Counted from the stretch's first letter, positions 6,732 to 16,015 are shown. The stretch: DNA of 31,435 nt from an uncultured Acetatifactor sp. (GCA_910587555.1 CAJULV010000049.1:1-31435); one strand, 5' to 3'. A program made the numbers and translations. The notes: generated by a model not told the origin, from the letters alone.

Positions 6732-8748
6732 TGTCTGAAGTAATTACGGTGATGGGGCTGTCCTCAGGCAGATTCTCCAGAATGGTATTCTGTCCGCACC
6801 ACACGGTTCGGAAGTCGCTCAGGTTTTCCAGAGGCTTTAAGCTGGTAATATTGTTGTCCGTAATGTCCAGGTACTGCAGCCGTGGAAGCTTTTCAACGAA
6901 GTCGATACTGTCCAGATCCAGCGACGACACATATAACTCTGTCAGGTTGGGGAAGTGCTCAAACATGTCGTAATGGGCTGACAGGCTGACGGCGTCCGGG
7001 TTGTTATAGCTAGGGTCATTGAGGATGGTGATGTCGTTCAGGGATAAAACCTCCAAGGTTTCATTGGTGGGTAAATTGTCGAAGTCCATTCCCACCTGGC
7101 AGTCATCCAAATACAGGTATTGCAGTGTCGGAATGCCGAATATTTCCTCAATATTACCGAAGACAGGGGTGTCTTCCAGATCCAGCAAGGTCAGATTCGG
7201 AAGGCGGGTCAGCGGCTCCAGGGAATCCACATAGGACGAGAAGTCGTTGATTACCAGTGCGGTCAGATTCTGCATGGCGGTAATGGACTCCAGTTCCCAT
7301 CCGGAACACTCTTCCAGGGACAGATAGGTGACATTGGCCGCATCCTTCAGCGGGGTGAGATCACCGGCGTACTTTACGGAAAGCCATTGCAGCTGCGCCA
7401 GGCCCGCAAGAGAGGGGAGCGTTCCGCCGTAGTTTAATTCCAGTTCCATTTGGGTGAGCTGGGTCAGCCCGCTGATAACGGAATAGTCGTCGATTTCGGT
7501 ATTGTCAAGCAGGGACAGATAGCTCAGCCCGGTACAGGACTCCAGGGCGCTGATATTGGACACCTGGGTATCCTCAATGCCGAAGTTGGTCAGATTCGGC
7601 ATCTGCCTGATGAAGTCGATGCTTTTCAGCTGAGAGGACTGTATGTTCAGTTCCTCCAGGTTTGTCAGGGTCATAAGCGGGCTGTAGTCGTTCACGTCAT
7701 CACAGTCGATGAGGCGCAGCCCCAGCAAATCAGGATACTGTGAGAGGGCAGAGAGGTCTTCCACCGACTCATATTCCAGAGACAGGTACAATAAGTTCGG
7801 GAAAGCGTCTATCCCTTCCAGGCTGCGTTTAAAAATGCTGTCATATACGCCCAGATCGGTAATGTTCTCCGGATGAGGGATGATGTCTGCCAGTTCCTCA
7901 AAGGTATTTTCCGCATAGACGCCATATAAATGCTCCAGGCCTTTCAGGTCGCCTTTTTCCAGGTCATCGTCTATGGAAAACCACTCCAGCCCCGTAAAGG
8001 AAGACAGGTCCGACAGCTCCATGCCGAAATCCGTCTGGTAAGTCAGCGTCTGCGTGTCTCCGTTGGAAAGCTGGTAGTGAATGGTATTGTCATCCCTGTT
8101 AATCTGAAGGGCAGTGAGGCGGGCAAATTCTTCCGCCGTAATTTGCTGCAAGGGCTTCTGCCAGATGGCCTCCGCAACCTGGCAGAAGAAATCAGATTGC
8201 GGTATGGGGGCGTCGGGCGTGTCGTCTTTCGTGAAATCTGTGATGCCGGACGCCTGTGAGGCAGCGGAATCCTGTCCGGAATCGGAGGCTTCTTCTTCCC
8301 TGTGGACGGCAGCGGGACCGTTTCCCAAGCCGCCGCCCGTAAACAGATTGTCCAGGGCGCCGGCGCGAAAGAGGACGATTCCTACAAGAGCGGCCAGAGA
8401 GACCACGCCCAGGGACACCGCCGTCACAATGGTTACGGTGGAATTGGTGTCGCCGCTCTTTCCGGGCGGGGTATAGGATCCGGAGGCGGATTGCCGCGAA
8501 GTGCCGCCGGCCTGCTGTCCGGAGCTGTAGCCGCCGTTGGTCTGGTAGCCGGCCTGCTGTCCGGAGCTGTAGCCGCCGCTGCCCTGGTAGCCGGCCTGCT
8601 GTGAAGAATTGTATGCTCCGCCGTTGAAAGATGCGTCCTGTTCGCTCTGGCTCCTGATATAGTAGCCGCATTTCTTACAGGTCATTCGACCGTTTGTCAT
8701 TTTCAGTTTTGTGCCGCACATGGGGCATTTGGTGGATTCATTCGCCAT
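6727..8748 (-). CDS. Membrane-anchored protein with N-terminal zinc ribbon and leucine-rich repeats
   Basis: Read on the minus strand from the ATG at 8748 (673 residues, MANESTKCPMCG). A longer frame to 8928 has no ribosome site and runs over the promoter. Order of parts: a zinc ribbon with CPMC (C8, C11) and CKKC (C24, C27); a Gly/Ser/Gln-rich linker with a 14-residue repeat (about 50-81); one strong hydrophobic segment (about 104-127); an acidic/serine linker; then about 15 leucine-rich repeats of SDS22/internalin type, recognisable by LTNLEELNIQSS, MPNLTNFGIEDTQV and LPNLTLLDLEDTPV. No LPxTG anchor and no cleavable signal are visible. Expected topology is zinc ribbon inside and LRRs outside, suggesting surface binding or sensing. 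No partner or enzyme domain is recognised, so the function is unknown. Confidence 0.85.
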   Translation of the reverse strand: MANESTKCPMCGTKLKMTNGRMTCKKCGYYIRSQSEQDASFNGGAYNSSQQAGYQGSGGYSSGQQAGYQTNGGYSSGQQAGGTSRQSASGSYTPPGKSGDTNSTVTIVTAVSLGVVSLAALVGIVLFRAGALDNLFTGGGLGNGPAAVHREEEASDSGQDSAASQASGITDFTKDDTPDAPIPQSDFFCQVAEAIWQKPLQQITAEEFARLTALQINRDDNTIHYQLSNGDTQTLTYQTDFGMELSDLSSFTGLEWFSIDDDLEKGDLKGLEHLYGVYAENTFEELADIIPHPENITDLGVYDSIFKRSLEGIDAFPNLLYLSLEYESVEDLSALSQYPDLLGLRLIDCDDVNDYSPLMTLTNLEELNIQSSQLKSIDFIRQMPNLTNFGIEDTQVSNISALESCTGLSYLSLLDNTEIDDYSVISGLTQLTQMELELNYGGTLPSLAGLAQLQWLSVKYAGDLTPLKDAANVTYLSLEECSGWELESITAMQNLTALVINDFSSYVDSLEPLTRLPNLTLLDLEDTPVFGNIEEIFGIPTLQYLYLDDCQVGMDFDNLPTNETLEVLSLNDITILNDPSYNNPDAVSLSAHYDMFEHFPNLTELYVSSLDLDSIDFVEKLPRLQYLDITDNNITSLKPLENLSDFRTVWCGQNTILENLPEDSPITVITSDR
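8506..8601 (-). repeat. 42-bp tandem repeat encoding 14-residue Gly/Gln/Tyr-rich units
   Basis: Inside the LRR gene, the protein reads QQAGYQGSGGYSSG, then QQAGYQTNGGYSSG, then a partial QQAG. The DNA repeats in step (42 bp, in frame), so copy number could change without breaking the gene. It forms the flexible linker before the membrane segment. Confidence 0.75.
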
Positions 8749-8814
8749 GGTATTTCTCATCTCCGTCTTGTTATTGTCAGGTTTTTGCTTTGCCGCAGGG
8801 TGTTTACGAAATTC

Positions 8815-8843
8815 ATTATAGCAGATAGAAGGCGTTTTGCAAA
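8815..8843 (-). promoter_or_regulatory. Promoter for the LRR gene
   Basis: On the minus strand, TTTGCA (8843-8838), a 17-nt spacer and a perfect TATAAT (8820-8815). It lies about 65 bp upstream of the ATG at 8748 and is divergent from the MATE promoter. Confidence 0.6.
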
Positions 8844-8900
8844 CCGGGTACTTTTCAAATTTTCCGGAAGCAGATGGAAGGCCTTTTGTATCTGAAACGG

Positions 8901-8929
8901 TTGCCTTTGTCCCGGAAGTCTGGTACAAT
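8901..8929 (+). promoter_or_regulatory. Promoter for the MATE gene
   Basis: TTGCCT at 8901-8906, a 17-nt spacer and TACAAT at 8924-8929, about 80 bp upstream of the start codon at 9010. Confidence 0.6.
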
Positions 8930-9009
8930 TTTCAACAGAGTAAGGGCGCCGAAGTGGCTTTGCCGTTTAGGGCTGCGGCGCGGTGATGATGAAATCAGGA
9001 GGAGAAAGA

Positions 9010-10389
9010 ATGGCGGAAGAAGGAAGAAAACAGGATATGGGCAGCGGCAGCATTCCCAGGCTAATGCTGAATCTGGCGGTGCCTGCAGTGGTGGCACAGC
9101 TCATTAACATGCTGTATAATATCGTGGACAGAATTTATATCGGGCATATACCGGAGGCAGGGGCGTCTGCGCTTACCGGCGTAGGATTGTTTCTTCCTAT
9201 TTTGATGATGATTAATGCATTTGCCATGCTTGCGGGTGCGGGCGGGGCCCCGCGTGCCGCCATTGCCATGGGGAAGAATGACAGGGAAGGCGCACAGAAG
9301 ATTCTGGGAAACTGTTTTTCAGTGCTGATGCTGTTTGCGGCAGTGCTTACAGTCCTGTTTTATATCTTCGCGCCCCGGCTGCTGAGGCTGTTCGGCGCCA
9401 GTGATGTGACACTGCCCTATGCGTTATCCTATGCGCGCATTTATATTTTAGGCATTGTATTTGTAATGATTGTCATGGGGCTGAATCCGTTTATCACCAC
9501 GCAGGGATTTGCCAAATTCAGCATGATTACCACAGTGGTGGGAGCGGTCTGCAATATTATTCTGGATCCCATACTGATTTTTGTCTGTGATATGGGCGTG
9601 CAGGGGGCGGCGGTGGCCACTGTCATCAGCCAGGCTGTCAGCGCGGTGTGGGTGCTTTGTTTTCTGAGAGGTTCCAGGACGATGCTGAGGCTGACACCGG
9701 CTGATATGAAAATTGAGCCGCGGGTTATTTTGCCTTGTCTTGCCCTGGGTATCTCTACGTTTGTCATGCTCAGCACGGAGAGCATACTGAATATCAGCTT
9801 TAACAGCAGCCTGTCCCGTTTCGGCGGGGATGTGGCAGTGGGGGCCATGACAATTATTTCCTCCTGTAACCAGCTCGTGACGCTGCCGCTGCAGGGAATT
9901 TGTCAGGGAGGACAGCCGATTATGAGCTTTAATTACGGGGCGGGGAACAAAGAGCGGGTGAAACAGGCGTTCAAATGCCAGTTTTTTGCATGCACATCCT
10001 ATGCCGCATTGTTCTGGATACTGCTGCTGATAGTCCCCCAGGTATTTGCGGGCATATTCAGCAGTGATTCCGCGCTGGTGGAATATACGGTTTGGGCAAT
10101 GCGGATTTACATGGCAGGTATTTTTTCCACAGGTGTGCAGATCGCGTGCCAACAGACCTTCATGGCTCTGGGACAGGCAAAAATCAGCCTCCTGATGGCA
10201 TGCCTGAGAAAACTGGTGCTCTTGATTCCGTTGATTTTTGTTCTGCCTTTCGTGTTTACGGACAAGGTGTTCGGTGTATTCATCGCCGAGCCGGTAAGTG
10301 ATATTATCGCGGCGTCAGTCACAGCCACCATGCTTTTTACGCGCCTGAACAGGATTCTGGAGGAAGGATCCGGAAAGCGCAATGCATGA
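9010..10389 (+). CDS. MATE-family multidrug/cation efflux transporter
   Basis: A 459-residue integral membrane protein with about twelve hydrophobic segments. The N-terminal pattern (GSIPRLMLNLAVPAVVAQLI, then MLYNIVDRIYIGHI) is typical of NorM/DinF-like MATE transporters, as are ALTGVGLFLPI, GAGGAPRAAIAMG and the second-half counterpart LPLQGICQGGQPIMSFNYGAG. MATE proteins export drugs or organic cations in exchange for Na+ or H+. The start at 9010 is chosen because AGGAGGA (8997-9003) stands six bases upstream; a GTG at 8983 in the same frame lacks such a site. The gene has its own promoter and is followed 51 bp later by mpg, so read-through into the repair genes is possible. The substrate cannot be told from sequence. 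Confidence 0.93.
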   Translation: MAEEGRKQDMGSGSIPRLMLNLAVPAVVAQLINMLYNIVDRIYIGHIPEAGASALTGVGLFLPILMMINAFAMLAGAGGAPRAAIAMGKNDREGAQKILGNCFSVLMLFAAVLTVLFYIFAPRLLRLFGASDVTLPYALSYARIYILGIVFVMIVMGLNPFITTQGFAKFSMITTVVGAVCNIILDPILIFVCDMGVQGAAVATVISQAVSAVWVLCFLRGSRTMLRLTPADMKIEPRVILPCLALGISTFVMLSTESILNISFNSSLSRFGGDVAVGAMTIISSCNQLVTLPLQGICQGGQPIMSFNYGAGNKERVKQAFKCQFFACTSYAALFWILLLIVPQVFAGIFSSDSALVEYTVWAMRIYMAGIFSTGVQIACQQTFMALGQAKISLLMACLRKLVLLIPLIFVLPFVFTDKVFGVFIAEPVSDIIAASVTATMLFTRLNRILEEGSGKRNA

Positions 10390-10440
10390 TTCGGATGATT
10401 TGGGAACGGATTTTACGGAGAGACGGATGAGGAGAAACGG

Positions 10441-11124
10441 ATGGAAGTGATGAATCTGCAGCCCGGAAGGCGTCTGGGGCGGGCGTTTTTTACAAGAGAC
10501 GGGATTACGGTGGCAAAGGCGCTGCTGGGAAAGGTTCTGGTACATGAGACGTCCGCGGGCATCGTCAGGGGGATTATTACGGAAGTGGAGAGCTACATGG
10601 GCGAAAGTGACAAGGGTTCCCATACGTACGGCGGAAAGCGGACAGAACGGACCGAGCCAATGTACCATGTGGGAGGAACTTCCTATGTCTATCTGATTTA
10701 CGGTATGTACAACTGCATGAATATTGCGGCCATGACGGAGGGCATTCCCCAGGCCGTGCTGCTCAGGAGCGTGGTGCCGGCAGATGAAGATTCCAGGCGC
10801 CGTATGCTTTCGCTCCGCCTGGCGGCGCTGAACCGGAGGCAGGATAAGAAGGGAAAGGCGCCCTATACGGCGGACAGCTGCCCGGCTTCCGTGAAAAGGC
10901 ACCTGGCGGACGGCCCGGGCAAAATGTGTATTGCCATGGGGATTTCCAGAGCGGATAACGATGTGGACATGGTGGAGAGTACTGCTTTCTATGTGACGGA
11001 AGGGATTGCCGTTGAAAGCAGGCAGATTCAGGCGGGAAAGCGGATTGGAATCGACTATGCGGAAGAGGCCGCGGATTATCTGTGGCGCTTTTCCCTGATT
11101 TTATCCGGCAGCGGGCAAAATTGA
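10441..11124 (+). CDS. DNA-3-methyladenine glycosylase, AAG/Mpg family
   Basis: This 227-residue protein removes alkylated purines such as 3-methyladenine from DNA, starting base-excision repair. Family landmarks are visible: GRAFFTRDGITVAKALLGKVLV at the N-terminus, the catalytic glutamate region ITEVESYMGESDKGSHTYGGKRTERTEPM, the YVYLIYGMYNCMNI strand that shapes the lesion pocket, VLLRSVVP, and the late DGPGKMCIAMGI segment. The length matches bacterial members. The start ATG at 10441 is preceded by GAGGAG about 9 nt away. It lies between the MATE gene and addB, with a weak terminator-like stem after the stop. Its alpha-helix-free N-terminus and lack of HhH motif separate it from TagA and AlkA glycosylases. 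Confidence 0.93.
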   Translation: MEVMNLQPGRRLGRAFFTRDGITVAKALLGKVLVHETSAGIVRGIITEVESYMGESDKGSHTYGGKRTERTEPMYHVGGTSYVYLIYGMYNCMNIAAMTEGIPQAVLLRSVVPADEDSRRRMLSLRLAALNRRQDKKGKAPYTADSCPASVKRHLADGPGKMCIAMGISRADNDVDMVESTAFYVTEGIAVESRQIQAGKRIGIDYAEEAADYLWRFSLILSGSGQN

Positions 11125-11126
11125 TG

Positions 11127-11148
11127 TCCGGAGGCTGCCGGAATTTTT
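11127..11148 (+). terminator. Weak terminator-like hairpin after mpg
   Basis: TCCGG (11127-11131) pairs with CCGGA (11138-11142) across a 6-nt loop and is followed by TTTTT at 11144-11148. The stem is only 5 bp, so read-through into addB is likely. Confidence 0.35.
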
Positions 11149-11163
11149 GAGGGATATATAAGT

Positions 11164-14100
11164 ATGAGCCTGCAATTTTATTTCGGTCCCTCAGGGGCTG
11201 GCAAGAGCAGAAAACTTTATGAAGAGATTACCAGGCGGGCGGAAGCCGGGAAAAAGAAGAATTTCCTGATTATCGTGCCCGACCAGTTTACCATGCAGAC
11301 GCAGAAGGAGCTGGTACTGCTGAATGGCAGCGGAGGCATTATGAATATTGATGTGCTAAGCTTCGGGCGCCTGGGACACCGCATCCTTGAGGAAGTGGGA
11401 GGCGCGGAGATTCCCGTGCTGGATGATACGGGAAAGAGCCTGGTGCTCCAGAAGGTGGCAGCCAATCTGAAGGAAGAACTGCCCACGCTGGGAAGCTTTC
11501 TGCACAGGCAGGGCTACATTCATGAGGTGAAAAGCGCAATCTCTGAATTTATGCAGTATGGTATCGGCACGGATGATATATCGAAACTTATCGCCTATGC
11601 GGGGAAACGGGGGGCGCTGGTCCGAAAGCTGCAGGATTTGGAGACTTTGTACCAGGGATTTATGGAATATATCCGGGATAATTTCATCACCACGGAGGAG
11701 ACGCTGGATGTGCTGAGGCGTTCGCTGCACAAATCCAGGCTTTTGCCAGGGAGTGTGGTGGTGTTTGACGGATTTACCGGATTTACGCCCATTCAGACAA
11801 GGGTGATTGGGGAGTTGATGAGGCTGTGCGGGGAAGTGATCGTCACATTGACCATGGGTGCGGAGGAGGACCCTTATCAGCCGGACGGGGAGCAGAGGCT
11901 GTTTTACCTGAGTAAGAAGACGGCGGCGGATTTGGCCGGGATGGCGAGGGAACTCGGGGTGGAACGGGCGCAGGATGTATTTGTCCTGAATAATCCATGC
12001 CACCGTTTTCAAAACGCGCCGGCACTGAATTATCTGGAGCGGCATTTATTCCGTTACGGAGTGGAGGCCTATGGGCAGCCCCAGGAGGAAATCAGGATGT
12101 TTGAAACCACCACACCCAGGGAGGAGGTTCACCAGACAGGGCTGGAAATCTGCCGTTTTGTCCGGGAGGAGGGGCTTTATTACAGGGATATTGCCGTGAT
12201 CCTGGGGGATTTGGCGGGGTATGCGCCCTATGTGGAGACGGAATTTGCCCGGATGGAAATTCCCTGCTATATAGACAGGACCCGGGGGATCATCCTGAAC
12301 CCCATGATTGAGTACATCAAGAGCGTGCTGGAATTGTATACAAAGGATTTTTCCTATGAGGCGGTATTTCATTATCTGCGCAGCGGCCTGGCGGACCTGA
12401 CGTGGGAAGAAGTGGACAGGCTGGAAAATTACTGCCTGCAGACGGGAATAAAGGGCTATCGCAGCTACAGCAGGCTTTTCACGCGGAAAACACCGGAGAT
12501 GGAGGGGCGGGAGGAACGGCTGGCTGAGCTGAATGCCCTGCGGGAGCGCATGATGGGGCAGGTGGAAATGCTGCATCTGAAGAAAAAGGAGGCGGTGAAG
12601 ACTTATGTGGAGGCCCTCTATGATTTTCTGGTACAGAACCGGGTCCAGCAGAAGCTGACAGCGTTTCAGGCGCGTTTTGAGGCGGAGGGGGAACTGGCGC
12701 GCGCCAGGGAATACGCCCAGATTTTTCGTTTGGTGATGGAGCTTCTGGATCAGATCTACGCGCTTCTGGGCGACGAGTGCATTACGCTTAAGGAGTTCGG
12801 CGAGATTCTGGAGGCGGGCTTCGGCGAGATACAGGTGGGGACGATTCCGCAGAATGTGGACAGAGTGCTGGTGGGGGATATGGAGCGGACCAGGATCAGC
12901 CAGGTGAAGGTACTCTTTTTCCTGGGAGTGAATGACGGCAATATTCCCAAGGCTGCTTCCGGAGGAGGCATTATCTCGGATATGGACAGGGAGTTCCTGC
13001 GGGAGTCCGAGCTGGAACTGGCGCCCAGCCCCAGGCAGCAGATGTATATACAGCGCTTTTACCTGTATCTGAATATGACGAAGCCTTCCCACAGGCTGTA
13101 TCTCTCCTGGTGCAGGGTGAACAGTGCCGGGAAGTCCGTCCGCCCGGCGTATCTGGCGGATGTGGTGCGCAGGCTTTATCCGGATATCACGGTGGGGCAT
13201 CCGGAGCAGCGCAGCCCTCTGGAGCAGATCGTTACGGGTCAGGAGGGACTGGGCTACCTGGCGGAAGGATTGCGGGAATATGCGGAAGGGGGATTGTCCG
13301 GGGAAAAGGAAGCGGAATTTTATACGATATACAGGGTGTATGGAGACGGTATATTGGGGGAAAAGCGGAATTTTCTGACGGACGCGGCTTTCAGGAGATA
13401 TCGGGATACAGGATTGTCACAGGCTGTTGCAAGGGCTTTGTACGGTGTACAGCTGGAGAACAGCGTTACCCGCCTGGAAACATATGCGGCATGTGCTTAC
13501 CGGCATTTTCTGCAGTACGGGCTTGCGCTGAAGGAGCGTGGAGAATTTTCCTTTGAGAGCGTGGATATGGGTAATGTGTATCATGCGGTATTGGCGCAGT
13601 TTGCGGAAAAGCTGACGGAAAATCAGTATACATGGTTTGATTTTCCGGAAGAATTTGCGGCGGAATGCGTGCGGGGGGCACTGGAGCATCTGGCGGCAGA
13701 TTACGGCAGCACTGTCCTGTACAGCAGTGCCAGAAATGAATATGCGATTACCAGAATGGGGAGGATACTGACCAGGACGGTGCTGACACTGCAGAAGCAG
13801 CTGCAGAAGGGGCGTTTCAGGCCGGATGCCTTTGAGATTTCCTTTCAGTATGCGGATCATCTGGAAAGCGTCAACGTGGCCCTTTCGGGGCAGGAGAAAA
13901 TGCATCTTCAGGGGCGGATCGACAGGATTGATGTGGCGGAGGATGAGGAGCGGCTGTATGTGAAGGTCATTGATTATAAATCGGGAAATAAGCGGTTTGA
14001 TCTGGCGGCATTGTATTACGGCCTGCAGCTTCAGCTGGTGGTGTATATGAATGCGGCAATGGAGATAGAGGGCAGGCGCCACCGGGACAGGGAGGCTGTA

Positions 14101-14568
14101 CCTGCGGCGATGCTTTATTACCATATTGACGATCCGTCCGTGGAGACGCCGGTGGAGCTGACTCCCGAGGAGATAAATGAGCAGATTGGGGAGAAGCTGC
14201 GGATGAACGGAGTGGTGAACAGTGCGCCGCATATAGTGGAAATGCTGGACAATACAATGGAAAGCAAGTCCGCCGTCATTCCGGTGGAGCGGAAGAAGGA
14301 CGGCAGCTTTTCCGCACGTTCCTCGGTACTCAGCGGCCCGGAGCTGAAGACAGTGTCCGACTATGTAAGCCGTAAGATTGCCGAGATCGGGAGAGAGATT
14401 CTGGACGGCACCATCTCCCTGAATCCCTACGAGAAGGGCAGCGAGGAGGCCTGTACTTATTGTACCTACAGGAAGGTGTGCGGCTTCGAAGCTTCCCTGC
14501 CCGGCTGCGGGAAGCGGAAGCTGGAGGAGCTGGACAGGGAGGAGGCTCTGCGCAGGATGGAGGAGTGA
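11164..14568 (+). CDS. addB: ATP-dependent helicase/nuclease subunit B
   Basis: AddB (RexB) pairs with AddA to process double-strand DNA ends for recombination. The 1134-residue length is usual. The N-terminus carries the Walker A-like FGPSGAGKS (residues 6-14). The C-terminal RecB-type nuclease domain has the DYKSG motif (about D937-K939). The four-cysteine iron-sulphur cluster typical of AddB is complete: C777 and then C1097-x2-C1100-x5-C1106. The start is preceded only by a weak GAGGG. In most Firmicutes addA follows immediately; here the addB stop lies 60 bp from the convergent rarA gene and no addA is in the window. The last 12 codons including the stop are tandemly duplicated (see repeat at 14533). 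Confidence 0.95.
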   Translation: MSLQFYFGPSGAGKSRKLYEEITRRAEAGKKKNFLIIVPDQFTMQTQKELVLLNGSGGIMNIDVLSFGRLGHRILEEVGGAEIPVLDDTGKSLVLQKVAANLKEELPTLGSFLHRQGYIHEVKSAISEFMQYGIGTDDISKLIAYAGKRGALVRKLQDLETLYQGFMEYIRDNFITTEETLDVLRRSLHKSRLLPGSVVVFDGFTGFTPIQTRVIGELMRLCGEVIVTLTMGAEEDPYQPDGEQRLFYLSKKTAADLAGMARELGVERAQDVFVLNNPCHRFQNAPALNYLERHLFRYGVEAYGQPQEEIRMFETTTPREEVHQTGLEICRFVREEGLYYRDIAVILGDLAGYAPYVETEFARMEIPCYIDRTRGIILNPMIEYIKSVLELYTKDFSYEAVFHYLRSGLADLTWEEVDRLENYCLQTGIKGYRSYSRLFTRKTPEMEGREERLAELNALRERMMGQVEMLHLKKKEAVKTYVEALYDFLVQNRVQQKLTAFQARFEAEGELARAREYAQIFRLVMELLDQIYALLGDECITLKEFGEILEAGFGEIQVGTIPQNVDRVLVGDMERTRISQVKVLFFLGVNDGNIPKAASGGGIISDMDREFLRESELELAPSPRQQMYIQRFYLYLNMTKPSHRLYLSWCRVNSAGKSVRPAYLADVVRRLYPDITVGHPEQRSPLEQIVTGQEGLGYLAEGLREYAEGGLSGEKEAEFYTIYRVYGDGILGEKRNFLTDAAFRRYRDTGLSQAVARALYGVQLENSVTRLETYAACAYRHFLQYGLALKERGEFSFESVDMGNVYHAVLAQFAEKLTENQYTWFDFPEEFAAECVRGALEHLAADYGSTVLYSSARNEYAITRMGRILTRTVLTLQKQLQKGRFRPDAFEISFQYADHLESVNVALSGQEKMHLQGRIDRIDVAEDEERLYVKVIDYKSGNKRFDLAALYYGLQLQLVVYMNAAMEIEGRRHRDREAVPAAMLYYHIDDPSVETPVELTPEEINEQIGEKLRMNGVVNSAPHIVEMLDNTMESKSAVIPVERKKDGSFSARSSVLSGPELKTVSDYVSRKIAEIGREILDGTISLNPYEKGSEEACTYCTYRKVCGFEASLPGCGKRKLEELDREEALRRMEE

Positions 14569-14604
14569 GACGGGGAGGAGACTCTGCGCGGGATGGAGGA
14601 GTGA
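14533..14604 (+). repeat. 36-bp tandem duplication covering the addB stop codon
   Basis: Copy 1 (14533-14568) encodes the last 11 residues of AddB plus TGA. Copy 2 (14569-14604) is 33/36 identical, stays in frame and ends again in TGA. A further partial copy starts at 14605. The duplication extends addB sequence beyond its own stop. Confidence 0.85.
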
Positions 14605-14628
14605 GACGGGGAGGAAGCCCTACCCCGG

Positions 14629-15981
14629 TTAACATCCTGCATTCTCCTCGTCCAGGCGGTAAGCCCGGCTTTTTTCCAAACGGTCTTTCATGATACCTTC
14701 CAATCCTTCCTCTGTCGGAAGATAATATCGCCTGTCTTTCAGGCTTTCCGGAAGGCAGGTCATCCGCGCCATTTTTTCCGCGGTGTCATGGGCATAGACA
14801 TATCCATCCCCATAGTGCAGTTCATCCATCAGCCGTGTGGGAGCGTTGCGGATTACCAGGGGAACAGGCTCCGATAGCTGAAGCAGCGCATCGGTTTTTG
14901 CTGTTTCGTAGGCGCGGTAGAGGGCGTTGGAGCGGGGCGCCAGGGAGAGGTAGACAACGGCCTGGGTCAGGTTCAGGTTACATTCCGGCATCCCGTTGAA
15001 ATGGCAGGCCTGATAAGCCGCAACCGCAATCTGCAGCGCCTGGTTGTCCGCAAGCCCGATATCCTCGCTGGCAAAGCGGATGAGTCTTCGGGCGATGAAG
15101 AGCGGGTCTTCTCCGGACTCCAACATTCTGGCCAGCCAGTATACGGCGGCGTCAGGGTCGGAATTGCGCATGGATTTGTGGAGGGCGGAGATCAGGTTGT
15201 AATGCTCCTCGCCCTTTTTATCGTATAATAAGGCCTTTCTGCCCAGGCACTGCTCCAGGGTTTCCCTGCTTACGGTGATGGAACCGTCGGGGGAAATATC
15301 CCCGTTGAGTACGGCCATCTCCAGTGTGTTCAGCGCCCTGCGGGCATCACCGTTGGAAAAGGCGGCAATTGCGGGAAGGGTGTCTTCCTCCATGCGGACG
15401 GTAGTGTTGCCGAAGCCGCGTTTGTCCGCCATGGTCCTGCGCAGCATTTCGGTCAGTTCTTTCGCGGTCAGTTCCTTCAGCACGAATACCTTGCAGCGGG
15501 ACAGAAGGGCGCCGTTGATTTCAAAGGAAGGATTTTCCGTAGTGGCGCCGATAAGTGTGATGCTGCCTCTTTCCACATAGGGGAGGAAGGCGTCCTGCTG
15601 GGCTTTGTTGAAGCGGTGGATTTCGTCCACAAAAACAAGGGTGCGGATGCCGTAATTTCGGTTTTCTTCTGCCTGCTTCATGATTTCCTTTATCTCTTTG
15701 ATGCCGCTGGTGACGGCGCTGAAATTCAGAAAATCCGATTTGGTCCGTCCGGCGATGATTTTTGCAAGTGTGGTTTTGCCCACGCCGGGAGGTCCCCAGA
15801 AGATCATGGAACAGACCTGATCTTTTTCCAGCATCTGGCGGAGCAGCTTTCCTTTCCCAAGCAGATGGTCCTGCCCCACATAGTCGTCCAGGGAGCCGGG
15901 ACGCATCCTGTCAGCCAGGGGGGCCATGGCTGGGGATGGGGAATATTCATTTGAAGTGTCAAAAAAGGATAACTGCTGCAT
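14629..15981 (-). CDS. rarA: Replication-associated recombination protein A (AAA+ ATPase)
   Basis: RarA (MgsA) is an AAA+ clamp-loader-like ATPase acting at stalled replication forks. Read on the minus strand from ATG 15981, it is 450 residues long and begins MQQLSFFDTS. The ATG has a perfect AGGAGG six bases upstream, which decides it over the longer frame to 16131. Signatures: PLADRMRPGSLDDYVGQ box, Walker A GPPGVGKT (63-70), Walker B LVFVDEIHRFNKAQQDA, sensor-1 GATTENPSFE, arginine-finger region ALLSRCKV and the C-terminal MgsA domain (PECNLNLTQAVVYLSLAPRSN). It is convergent with addB and has its own promoter at 16016-16044. A candidate structured RNA starts divergently about 230 bp from the rarA start. 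Confidence 0.95.
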   Translation of the reverse strand: MQQLSFFDTSNEYSPSPAMAPLADRMRPGSLDDYVGQDHLLGKGKLLRQMLEKDQVCSMIFWGPPGVGKTTLAKIIAGRTKSDFLNFSAVTSGIKEIKEIMKQAEENRNYGIRTLVFVDEIHRFNKAQQDAFLPYVERGSITLIGATTENPSFEINGALLSRCKVFVLKELTAKELTEMLRRTMADKRGFGNTTVRMEEDTLPAIAAFSNGDARRALNTLEMAVLNGDISPDGSITVSRETLEQCLGRKALLYDKKGEEHYNLISALHKSMRNSDPDAAVYWLARMLESGEDPLFIARRLIRFASEDIGLADNQALQIAVAAYQACHFNGMPECNLNLTQAVVYLSLAPRSNALYRAYETAKTDALLQLSEPVPLVIRNAPTRLMDELHYGDGYVYAHDTAEKMARMTCLPESLKDRRYYLPTEEGLEGIMKDRLEKSRAYRLDEENAGC

Positions 15982-16015
15982 GGTGAGCCTCCTTGTGTTT
16001 TCGGATCCTGCTTTT

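Noticed and set aside
7120..8604. Several 100-residue plus-strand frames opposite the LRR gene
   Set aside because: They mirror the periodic LRR codons on the other strand and have no independent support.
12046..13200. 384-residue minus-strand open frame
   Set aside because: Antisense shadow of addB with no ribosome site or family motif.
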